From the IMG/VR virus record IMGVR_UViG_3300019360_000010, positions 1-56,444 of that record: DNA of 56,444 nt; one strand, given 5' to 3'. Below, one piece after another: positions 15,187 to 21,639 of this stretch (positions within the stretch are counted from its first letter, which is position 1; each line of letters starts with the position of its first letter). The stretch comes from a virus. The notes beneath the pieces were generated by a model. The model searched no databases, had not been told where the DNA came from, and was given only the letters and a program-made list of their open reading frames with translations. The translations under genes were made by a program, and so were the position numbers.

Positions 15187-16152
15187 TCACATCTCGGGCT
15201 GAGGACCATCGCTCTCACTACCGTCGCCGCTCTCGGCGGCGTCGACATCGTCCGACGACATCTGGTTGTACTGCGCGTTGAGCTTCCCGTCACGCCACGA
15301 CGTATACATCTCGCGGCCGAGGAGATAGACCGGGTGGTTCGCCGGCAGCCGCGAGGCGATCGGCGTCTCGTTCAGCATCGAGGGCTGCCACGCGTAGTAG
15401 GTGCCCTTCTTTCCCTTGACGCTGACGGTCTTCATCCGCCAGCGGTGCGACCAGAGCGGATACGGGATCAACTGCCCGTTGTTGTTGTAGCGCAGACCGT
15501 TCAGCAGCGTGATCATCTGCTTGTACACCTTGATCTGCGAGCTGGCGTACGCGATCACGCCACGCGACGGCATCGGTTCGTCTTCGCTCTGATCGAGGAA
15601 GTGACCGAAGAGGTAGTACGTTTCGATCAGCTCCTTGTCGTCACCGGTCGGCAGCTTGCCGAAGCGGTGATCGTTCGGCCGCTTGCCCTCCTTCCAGAGC
15701 CGGTCCGCGCGGCGCTGGCAGTCGAGGACGACCGGATCGTCGGGCAGGTACAGACCCTCGAAGCCGCCGCCCTTGTCGCGCGGGGTGAACTTGGCGAAGT
15801 TATGCTCGCGGACCGCCGGGATGAAGACCACGCCTTCCTTCGAGTCCCAACGCTGCTGCGTCGCCACGTTGATGATCTGCCCGGCGACGGCACCCGGGAT
15901 CAGGTTGTCCGCGATCGCCGGAGACAACGCCTGGAGGATGCGGTAAAACGGAACGACCTGTTCCTCGTTCCCCACGTTCTCCATACCGCCCGACGCGTCG
16001 GCCGCGTAGGCGGACGGATCGGTCAGGTTCGTCTCCTTTCGCTCCGTCACCGCGAAGCTCGGTTCCTTCGGCAACGTCGAGGCGGAAGCACCGCTGGCCG
16101 CGTCCTCGTGGAGTTCGGCGACCTTCTTAGCAGCTGGTTTCGTCTTAGTCAT
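15187..16152 (-). CDS. Hypothetical 321-aa phage replication-region protein
   Basis: Starts MTKTKPAAKKVAELHEDAAS at the ATG at 16150-16152, behind GAGGAAC. The N-terminal 60 residues and the C-terminal 25 (acidic, DDVDAAESGDGSESDG) look disordered. The middle (PFYRILQALSPAIADN, GVVFIPAVREHNF, YYLFGHFLDQSE, WSHRWRMKTVSVKGKKGTYY) is a folded beta-rich domain. An acidic flexible tail is a feature of phage ssDNA-binding proteins, so an SSB role is a reasonable guess. I see no clear OB-fold signature. A longer start at 16186-16188 exists without a ribosome-binding site. Confidence 0.7.
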   Translation of the reverse strand: MTKTKPAAKKVAELHEDAASGASASTLPKEPSFAVTERKETNLTDPSAYAADASGGMENVGNEEQVVPFYRILQALSPAIADNLIPGAVAGQIINVATQQRWDSKEGVVFIPAVREHNFAKFTPRDKGGGFEGLYLPDDPVVLDCQRRADRLWKEGKRPNDHRFGKLPTGDDKELIETYYLFGHFLDQSEDEPMPSRGVIAYASSQIKVYKQMITLLNGLRYNNNGQLIPYPLWSHRWRMKTVSVKGKKGTYYAWQPSMLNETPIASRLPANHPVYLLGREMYTSWRDGKLNAQYNQMSSDDVDAAESGDGSESDGPQPEM

Positions 16153-16371
16153 GTTTCGTTCCTCGTAAGGTTGATCGTTGACAGGCATCGGTTCGCCGGT
16201 CTGTCCCGGCCGTCAGGTAGTCGTTCGCCTCCTTAGGTGGTGGGGATAACGCTGGGGAAAGCGGGGAAGGTCTTGCCGCGATCGGGGCGCGACCTTTTAC
16301 GACCGAGACTGCCTTCTCTCGCGTCAACCCGCTCCCGACGCGCGGAACGCTGCATACGAACCGGAACCGGA
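16153..16371. other. 219-bp intercistronic region without a convincing gene
   Basis: A TTG-initiated 60-codon minus frame (16145-16327) and an ATG-initiated 40-codon frame exist, but both are Pro/Arg-rich without supporting signals and are probably chance. A perfect TAAGGAGG lies on the minus strand at 16231-16238 with no start codon at the right distance. A promoter for the genes below could be here; a TTGACG hexamer is near 16327 but no good -10 follows. Confidence 0.5.
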
Positions 16372-16611
16372 TTAACGGTCACGTCCGACGCTCCGCGCGG
16401 TCTCGTCGCCCGGCTGCCACTCGATCGCCGCCGGGCTCTCCCAGCGGAGGTCCTGCCGACGAACGGCCTGACCGAGCGTCGAGTGACCGAACCGGACGAA
16501 CACGAACCGGCTGTTGTACCCGTTGATGAAGCCGCGTTCGTCCACCGCGCCCGGGTACGAAGCGCGGTACAGTACGGCGCGGCCGAGATCGGTGAGACGC
16601 GGATCGATCAC
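16372..16611 (-). CDS. Hypothetical 79-aa protein
   Basis: GTG start at 16609-16611, overlapping the upstream stop (GTGA). It begins MIDPRLTDLGRAVLYRA, then GAVDERGFINGYNSRFVFVRFG and an Arg-rich tail. The GVI/FVRFG strand pattern resembles small SH3-like phage proteins that describe bound or regulatory domains, but no family can be named. Last gene of a coupled trio with 16608-17210 and 17203-17961. Confidence 0.65.
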   Translation of the reverse strand: MIDPRLTDLGRAVLYRASYPGAVDERGFINGYNSRFVFVRFGHSTLGQAVRRQDLRWESPAAIEWQPGDETARSVGRDR

Positions 16612-17210
16612 GGCTGATCCCCCTTTGGCCGTTTGATCGAGGCGATTATTTTCGCGAAACCGCCCAACGTTGCCAGCTCTAAGATTTTGCCTTTATCAAG
16701 CTGCTCACGGCACCACGATGTCAGCGTACCCCAGTGAACGGACACGGCGGACGCGACGGGCTTGTCCGGAAACTTCTCGCGCAGCAGGTCTGCCGCTTCG
16801 ACCGCGAGCGCCGGATCTTCCTTGTTGAACTCGACCGTCACGAGCCGCTTCGCCAGGTCGCCGCCACCCATCTTTTCGAGGTATGCGAGGCCGCGCGCGA
16901 AGCCGTCCGGATCTTTCTCCTTGTTCGGCAATGCCGCGAACACCTTCATGCCCACCGAGATCTTCACGCCGTTCTCGATCGTGAAGTCGGTAAGCCCGAC
17001 CTGCGTCATCAGCGTCGGGAGCTTGTCCTCGAGGATCTCGGCGATCTCCTTCTTCAGGCGCGGGATCTCTACCTCCTCGAGCCGCTCGATCTCGCGCGTC
17101 TTCTCCAGCGCCGACGCGGCCAGGTTCTTTGCCGTGGTCAGCTCGCTCGCCGGCACGGCCGTCAGCGCGGCGTCGGCGGCGTATCCGTTATCTACCTTCT
17201 TCTTAGCCAC
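16608..17210 (-). CDS. Hypothetical 200-aa coiled-coil protein (phage recombination/replication region type)
   Basis: GTG start at 17208-17210 after GGAGAACACCC. Residues 25-65 (TAKNLAASALEKTREIERLE and on to the KEIAEILEDKLP segment) form a coiled coil. A domain follows with GLTDFTIENGVKISV, then GLAYLEKMGGGDLAKRLVTVEF and WGTLTSWCREQLDKGK. This architecture (coiled coil, short beta strand pair, two-helix end) recurs in phage early regions near recombination genes. Its function is not established. Confidence 0.7.
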   Translation of the reverse strand: MAKKKVDNGYAADAALTAVPASELTTAKNLAASALEKTREIERLEEVEIPRLKKEIAEILEDKLPTLMTQVGLTDFTIENGVKISVGMKVFAALPNKEKDPDGFARGLAYLEKMGGGDLAKRLVTVEFNKEDPALAVEAADLLREKFPDKPVASAVSVHWGTLTSWCREQLDKGKILELATLGGFAKIIASIKRPKGDQP

Positions 17211-17961
17211 GGGTGTTCTCCTTCCGCGCGAGCTGCGTCATCGCGTAGAACTCTTCCATGATCTGCCGGACGTTGTCGACGTGGCCTGCCTTCGCGGCCT
17301 CGAGGAGCTGCTCGAGCGACGGTGTCGTTAGATAGCTGCTCTTGTCGTTCAGGAGTTCGCGCAGCTGATCCACGTCGATCACGTCACCGGCCTGATGATC
17401 TTCGACGATCATCGCGAGCTCCTCCTTGATGGAGCGATACGCCTCCCACGCCCGCCAGCGTACCTGCCAAGCGTGCTCGACGATCGCGTCTACCAGTTCC
17501 AGCTTCGCGAGCCGCGCGTCCGCGAGCTTTTCCGGCACGTTGACGATCTTCGCGTTCGCCTCGGCGGCCAACATCTCGGCGTATCGATCCGCTTCTTCGC
17601 GCGTCGGCAGCAACATATCTTCTTTGTACACGGAACCGCTACCGATACCGGTCTCCCGGCACATGTACTTGACGACGCTGCCATCGAGTGCCGCCGTGTC
17701 GATCTGCACCGAGCCGATGGTGAGGACCTCCACGATCGGGTCGTACGCGTGATACTTCAGTGACGGAAGGTCACGCGTGCCATAGGAGGCATCGACGCAG
17801 CGCGGGCAGGTGGCGGTCAGCGTCGAGCCGACCGGCGTCGTCACCTGCCACTTCATCGTGCCGAGACAGTCCGGGCACGGGTGAGTTTTCGTTATGGAGG
17901 TCGTCCACCCCCGATAGACGATGTCGCCGATCTTGTATCTCGGCGTCGGTAGGTCGCTCAT
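17203..17961 (-). CDS. Hypothetical 252-aa protein with N-terminal zinc ribbon
   Basis: Starts MSDLPTPRYKIGDIVYRGWT at the ATG at 17959-17961, after AAGGAGAACG. Residues 5-20 resemble a small SH3-like strand. Two knuckles, HPCPDCLGTM and ATCPRCVDAS (about 28-57), form a zinc ribbon. A helical segment follows (EEADRYAEMLAAEANAKIVN) and a C-terminal acidic helical region. It overlaps the next gene by 8 nt. No known family. Confidence 0.65.
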   Translation of the reverse strand: MSDLPTPRYKIGDIVYRGWTTSITKTHPCPDCLGTMKWQVTTPVGSTLTATCPRCVDASYGTRDLPSLKYHAYDPIVEVLTIGSVQIDTAALDGSVVKYMCRETGIGSGSVYKEDMLLPTREEADRYAEMLAAEANAKIVNVPEKLADARLAKLELVDAIVEHAWQVRWRAWEAYRSIKEELAMIVEDHQAGDVIDVDQLRELLNDKSSYLTTPSLEQLLEAAKAGHVDNVRQIMEEFYAMTQLARKENTRG

Positions 17962-17976
17962 CAACGTTCTCCTTCG

Positions 17977-18225
17977 TTAAAGTTCGTGCCCGGTCTCGTC
18001 CAGGCCGTTGATCCGATCGCGCAGCGTCGCGAGAAATACCCGCGCGGTCGGCGTCATCACCAGCATGTGTCTCATCTTCTCGCGACAGGTCTTCTTGTCC
18101 ATCAGCTTCGACGGGTCGGGGTATCGTTGCGTTCCGGTTATCGTGCGCGCGGTGTAGCTGTTCCGCAGCGCGTTCGCTTGATCGGTCAGCGCGTTCTCCT
18201 GGTACACGGACCAGTACGGCCTCAC
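17977..18225 (-). CDS. Hypothetical 82-aa protein
   Basis: GTG at 18223-18225 overlaps the stop of the SGNH-like gene (GTGA). It begins MRPYWSVYQENALTDQANAL and includes DKKTCREKMRHMLVMTPTAR. Basic and helical, no membrane segment. Coupled translation with the SGNH-like gene is the only functional clue. Confidence 0.6.
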   Translation of the reverse strand: MRPYWSVYQENALTDQANALRNSYTARTITGTQRYPDPSKLMDKKTCREKMRHMLVMTPTARVFLATLRDRINGLDETGHEL

Positions 18226-19208
18226 GGCAGCTGCTCCCGGACGATCCGCGCGATGAACCGGTGGCCAGCCGGGCTTGGGTGCCCGAGCTGCCCGTTCTCG
18301 TTGAGCCAGAGGATGAACCAGTCATCGCGGTTCAGGCTCTTAAGGCGAGCGCGGTACTCGTCCCACGTGTCGATCACGCGCAGCCCGGCGCGGTCCGCCG
18401 CGTATATCACTCGGTTCACGTACCACGGTCGTATTTCTTCGGTCAGCTCGCCCGCGCCGTACATCATCACGATGATCCAGTACTTCGGAACTTTGACCAA
18501 CAGCAGCTCGGTCACCCTCACCGCCTGCTCGTCAGTCAGTACCTTCTCGTACTTCGCGTCGTGAACCCAGCTCGTCGGGTACAGTCGACGCAGCGCGGCG
18601 TGGATCGCGTACGAGTAGCTCAACCAGTTGAACCGGCGTTGATGGTTCGTCAACGCGTTGATCGCCGTAATCGGTTGCCGGTACAGCTCGTTTACGACCG
18701 GTGTGAGCAACGGCTTCGTACCGCCGCCGTAGACCCGGTAGGCGTTCCGCAGCGTGTCCTGCGACAGGAAACCGATGATCGTGCCGAGTGACGCAAAAGC
18801 TTGAAGCTGATGCGCGCGCAGGATGATCTGATCCGCGCCATATCCGCCGACCGCCGCGTTGAACGTCGAGACGTCGAGAAGTGCGGGCCACGTCTCCTCG
18901 TCGCGAACGCCCGATCCGGCCGTGAACGAGTCGCCCACGACCAGGTACGCTGATCTTCGCGAGCCGGAGGGCCGGCGAAACCCGAGGTGATCCGTGTTCA
19001 TCCCGTCCGAGACGAAGTTTGCCCGGTGCCGCCAGCCCACGTCCGCGTCGAACTCGATCACGTTTGCGTTCGCGCGCAACAGGCTGATCTCGCGCTCGAG
19101 GAAATTCTCGGTCGTCAGTACCGGCACGCCCGCGAGGGCGCGCAGGCCGAGCTCGATCGACGCGAGCGAGATGAGGACGGATAAGATCAGCAGCGTTCCG
19201 TTTACCAC
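18222..19208 (-). CDS. Membrane-anchored SGNH/GDSL-hydrolase-like protein
   Basis: A 328-aa protein from the GTG at 19206-19208. Residues 3-27 (MVNGTLLILSVLISLASIEL) form an N-terminal membrane anchor or signal. AYLVVGDSFTAGSGV (88-101) is the SGNH block I with nucleophile Ser94, NAAVGGYGADQ is block III-like, and GHPSPAGHRFI near the C-terminus supplies a block V His. The acid usually three residues before that His is Gln here, so activity is not certain. Related membrane SGNH proteins add or remove O-acetyl groups on periplasmic polysaccharide or LPS. In a phage early operon this could change the host surface and block superinfection. It overlaps the upstream stop by 7 nt. Confidence 0.7.
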   Translation of the reverse strand: MVNGTLLILSVLISLASIELGLRALAGVPVLTTENFLEREISLLRANANVIEFDADVGWRHRANFVSDGMNTDHLGFRRPSGSRRSAYLVVGDSFTAGSGVRDEETWPALLDVSTFNAAVGGYGADQIILRAHQLQAFASLGTIIGFLSQDTLRNAYRVYGGGTKPLLTPVVNELYRQPITAINALTNHQRRFNWLSYSYAIHAALRRLYPTSWVHDAKYEKVLTDEQAVRVTELLLVKVPKYWIIVMMYGAGELTEEIRPWYVNRVIYAADRAGLRVIDTWDEYRARLKSLNRDDWFILWLNENGQLGHPSPAGHRFIARIVREQLP

Positions 19209-19540
19209 AGCCGCGCGCTCCTCACCACGTACCGCGTCTCGTCGTTCCGCCAGGACAGCGTCTTGAGGTGACCGTTCAGCTGCTTGGCGGCGATCGCCAT
19301 GGTCCACCCGATCAGTTCCGGCGCACCGACGCAGAGGATGAAATCCTCCTCCGTCAGGTCCGCCAGCTTCGCGGTGATCCCCTGGATCGTTGCGGTCGGG
19401 TCGAGCCCGAACATCCCAGGGGAGGTGAGGAACACCAGCTCGCCGAAGTCCTGAGCCGGCGTCAGGTCGATGCGCGGTTTATGCGTCCGGGTGACCGGAT
19501 CAAACTTGGTGGGCTCCTGGACGATATAGACCTTGGGCAT
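19202..19540 (-). CDS. Hypothetical 112-aa protein
   Basis: ATG at 19538-19540 behind GGAG. Starts MPKVYIVQEPTKFDPVTR, with a conserved-looking DFGELVFLTSP and EEDFILCVGAPELIGWTMAIA. This is a small globular alpha/beta protein of a type often seen in phage early regions, of unknown function. Confidence 0.7.
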   Translation of the reverse strand: MPKVYIVQEPTKFDPVTRTHKPRIDLTPAQDFGELVFLTSPGMFGLDPTATIQGITAKLADLTEEDFILCVGAPELIGWTMAIAAKQLNGHLKTLSWRNDETRYVVRSARLW

Positions 19541-19559
19541 GTCGATACTCCTGATGAAG

Positions 19560-19967
19560 CTAGTAGCGCAGCCGGCGATGGATCACCGACAGCTTGGCCT
19601 GTGTCGCCTCGTCGATCTTCTCGAGCCGGATGATCCCGGCGTCGGCCATCAGATCGACGGCGGCGGCGATGTCGCCCAGTTCTTCCTCGAGCTGTTGGCG
19701 GTTGTCATGCTGGCCGTTCGACCAGCCGAACCGGAGGATCTTGCCGATCGACTGGACGACCTCGCCGGCCTCCTCCGCGACGATCGCTAGCCGCTCGATC
19801 TCAGTGGGTGTGAGGGGATACCCCGGATCGACGTGGCCGTACGGCCCGCGCCCGGACGCCGCCGCGCGGAGAACGTTGGCGATCGGCGTCGGGTCAGCGG
19901 TAGCCCCGACTAACCGAGCGAGCTGCTCGGCCTGCTCGTTGAAGACGTCGCGGACGGGATCGGTCAT
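19560..19967 (-). CDS. MazG-like nucleotide pyrophosphohydrolase, second copy
   Basis: A 135-aa protein. LAIVAEEAGEVVQSIGKILRF (about 60-80, Glu65/Glu66/Glu69) and QLEEELGDIAAAVDLM (92-107, Glu96, Asp99) form the E-E-x-x-E ... E-x-x-D site of MazG-like enzymes. It differs from the MazG-like protein at 6391-6831 in length and motif spacing, so it is not a recent duplicate. It may hydrolyse dNTPs or ppGpp-type nucleotides. The ATG at 19965-19967 follows GGAGAACG. Confidence 0.82.
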   Translation of the reverse strand: MTDPVRDVFNEQAEQLARLVGATADPTPIANVLRAAASGRGPYGHVDPGYPLTPTEIERLAIVAEEAGEVVQSIGKILRFGWSNGQHDNRQQLEEELGDIAAAVDLMADAGIIRLEKIDEATQAKLSVIHRRLRY

Positions 19968-19986
19968 GATCGTTCTCCTCTACGCG

Positions 19987-20145
19987 TCAGCCTCGGTACT
20001 CGTCTGGCTCGGGGATCGGGTAGCCTAGCAGATCGTACTTGACCCAATAGTACAGCAGCACGACCGGGCTGACGGCAACGCACACGGCCAGCAGCACCAG
20101 TAGCGCCACGTAGCCCAGGCCGATGGCGAGCGCGATGGTTTCCAC
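19987..20145 (-). CDS. Small single-span membrane protein (52 aa)
   Basis: GTG at 20143-20145, immediately after the stop of the next gene (TAG at 20147-20149). The peptide starts VETIALAIGLGYVALLVLLA, has a hydrophobic span of about 28 residues, then YYWVKYDLLGYPIPEPDEYR. Topology is probably N-out/C-in. Small membrane proteins in phage early regions can be superinfection-exclusion or host-membrane factors; nothing more specific can be said. Confidence 0.6.
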   Translation of the reverse strand: METIALAIGLGYVALLVLLAVCVAVSPVVLLYYWVKYDLLGYPIPEPDEYRG

Positions 20146-20146
20146 G

Positions 20147-20503
20147 CTACCGCGCCTTCAGCGCGGCGATGCACAGCGCGAGGGCTGGAGTCGAAGCGTT
20201 CTGGGCCTCGATTTTACATTCTTCATGGTCGAGCATGTCGCGTCCCAAGCTGTCGGCGTCTTGTTCGAGGGTCGCGTGGCAGTATTGACGCCCGACCTTG
20301 TTTCGACTGAGACTAACCTTCACGCATCCGACACCTTCTGGCACCAGCGCCAGTGCGACGTCGATGGAGGTGGTGTAGGGCGGCGCGCGATAGTCGGGAT
20401 TGGTCGTTGGGTAACCTTTCACAAAGTCATCGATTGCTCTGTCCAATCTTCGGGAGCCCTGCTTCACTGCTTTCAGCTTCGCGATGAGTCCCGCGCGCGT
20501 CAT
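20147..20503 (-). CDS. Hypothetical 118-aa protein (phage ABA-sandwich-like)
   Basis: ATG at 20501-20503 overlaps the upstream stop (ATGA). YRAPPYTTSIDVALALVPEG followed by a beta region and STPALALCIAALKAR at the end match a widespread family in phages and prophages of Proteobacteria, which I associate with the ABA-sandwich domain group. The function is unknown. Codon use is less extreme in GC than in neighbours, suggesting later acquisition. Confidence 0.7.
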   Translation of the reverse strand: MTRAGLIAKLKAVKQGSRRLDRAIDDFVKGYPTTNPDYRAPPYTTSIDVALALVPEGVGCVKVSLSRNKVGRQYCHATLEQDADSLGRDMLDHEECKIEAQNASTPALALCIAALKAR

Positions 20504-20979
20504 CGGGTCGGCTCCTGCGCCTTCAGCGCAGCGAGGGCGTCAAGTAGCTTTTGTTCGTAGCGCGGTATTACTGCGTGCTTGCGCATTTCAGTGATCACCC
20601 ACATCGCCGCCTCATACTTCGCCCTCAGCGGCGCGCAGCCGGCGGCGAGCGCGGCGGACATGCACTGGTGGAGATCATCACCCATATAGCCGTAGTGGAC
20701 TGCTAGCGCCGCCTTTACATCCAGCCCATCGGCCGAGGTCAGGGCGGACAGGCGGGCCTTCAGCCGCTCGATTTCTGCAGCCTGCTCCTTAATGGTCACG
20801 TCCTTGTCTAGCTTCATCATCGTTGCTAACTCATTCATTCCCATTTCGCCTCGAAGCCAGCTTTGTCGTTGCGCCTCTCGCTCAACAGCTTGTTCTTCTG
20901 GTGAGAGCGCGTCGAAGCGCGTTTTCGCTTCGGCTATCAGTTTAGCCAGTTGATCATCGCTCACTCGCTGTTCAGTCAT
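20500..20979 (-). CDS. Hypothetical 159-aa coiled-coil protein
   Basis: Two ATGs (20980-20982 and 20977-20979) follow GGAGAGGG; the second has better spacing. A helical protein with coiled coils at about 15-45 and 60-80 (KEQAAEIERLKARLSAL), ending in a helix-rich region. Proteins of this kind with an E-I-E-R-L-K-A coiled coil are common in Proteobacterial phages without known role. A strong AAGGAGG lies further upstream in front of a 7-codon minicistron that runs into this start. Confidence 0.65.
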   Translation of the reverse strand: MTEQRVSDDQLAKLIAEAKTRFDALSPEEQAVEREAQRQSWLRGEMGMNELATMMKLDKDVTIKEQAAEIERLKARLSALTSADGLDVKAALAVHYGYMGDDLHQCMSAALAAGCAPLRAKYEAAMWVITEMRKHAVIPRYEQKLLDALAALKAQEPTR

Positions 20980-21019
20980 CATCCCTCTCCTTCATCTACC
21001 TCCTTGGTTATTCCGCCGG

Positions 21020-21268
21020 TCATACGGCGGGGGCGGGATCGAGACCTGGCTTCGACTGCAGTTCGCGAATACGCTTGTCCAGCACCCACACTAAATCTTC
21101 GCCCATGCCCATGGAGCGCTTTGGCAGAAGATTAAGTACGGCGGCCAAGTTGTTGTACGCTTCTGCTTTCGGTCGAAGGTGGTCTATCTCATCCCGCATG
21201 GACTGGATCTCGTGCTTGCAGCGCTGCATCATTTGGATAGCTTCTTCGTTACTGATTTGAGTAGACAT
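21020..21268 (-). CDS. Hypothetical 82-aa coiled-coil protein
   Basis: ATG at 21266-21268 after AAAGGAAC. Starts MSTQISNEEAIQMMQRCKHE; heptads continue to about residue 45, and the C-terminus has LVWVLDKRIRELQSKPG. No catalytic motif. Its 3' end shares a decayed repeat (ATTCCGCCGG, CGGC, GGGGCGG) with the end of the next small gene at about 21305-21331, hinting at local duplication. Confidence 0.6.
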   Translation of the reverse strand: MSTQISNEEAIQMMQRCKHEIQSMRDEIDHLRPKAEAYNNLAAVLNLLPKRSMGMGEDLVWVLDKRIRELQSKPGLDPAPAV

Positions 21269-21289
21269 TAGAGTTCCTTTCAGTTTGTG

Positions 21290-21439
21290 CTAGCCCGCCC
21301 CTGTTATTCCGCCGGCCATGCGGCAGGGGCGGCACATGGGCACTCGCTCGCAGCACGGGGACCGGCCAACGTCCGTCTTCGTCCTTGTGCTGCCTCCAAC
21401 TGCCCGGTGGTTCACCATCGTTTGCCACGGTTCAGCCAT
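21290..21439 (-). CDS. Small Cys-rich protein (49 aa)
   Basis: ATG at 21437-21439, overlapping the upstream stop by 8 nt. Starts MAEPWQTMVNHRAVGGSTRT and contains SPCCERVPMCRPCRM, a four-Cys cluster that could bind zinc. No family. The short length makes this call tentative; the overlap with the preceding gene is its best support. Confidence 0.4.
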   Translation of the reverse strand: MAEPWQTMVNHRAVGGSTRTKTDVGRSPCCERVPMCRPCRMAGGITGAG

Positions 21440-21635
21440 CTAGCGGACCGCCCTTTTTGGCTTTGGCCATGGCATCTTCCATCGTCATGGTTAGCCCCTT
21501 CGTCAGCATGTCCACGCGACGCGTCAGCGCGTCCACGCGCTTCGTCAGCTCCTGGTCGTTCTTCGTCAACTGCTGGAGGTCCTCGGTCAGCATCTTGAAT
21601 GAGATTACCAGCGTAGCTATGAGGTCCGCCGTCAT
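21432..21635 (-). CDS. Small coiled-coil protein (67 aa)
   Basis: ATG at 21633-21635 behind GGAGTAGAACG. Residues 15-50 (TEDLQQLTKNDQELTKRVDA and following) are heptads, and the N-terminus MTADLIATLVISF is hydrophobic. Function unknown. It is the second gene of the early operon, directly below the SNF2-type helicase. Confidence 0.6.
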   Translation of the reverse strand: MTADLIATLVISFKMLTEDLQQLTKNDQELTKRVDALTRRVDMLTKGLTMTMEDAMAKAKKGGPLDG

Positions 21636-21639
21636 CGTT

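Noticed and set aside
15172-16236. Plus-strand frame of 354 codons opposite the 321-aa gene
   Set aside because: Arg/His/Val-rich shadow; the minus gene has a good start, coherent composition and operon context.
16145-16327. TTG-initiated 60-codon minus frame in the 219-bp gap
   Set aside because: Pro/Arg-rich, no ribosome-binding site, no resemblance to a protein family.
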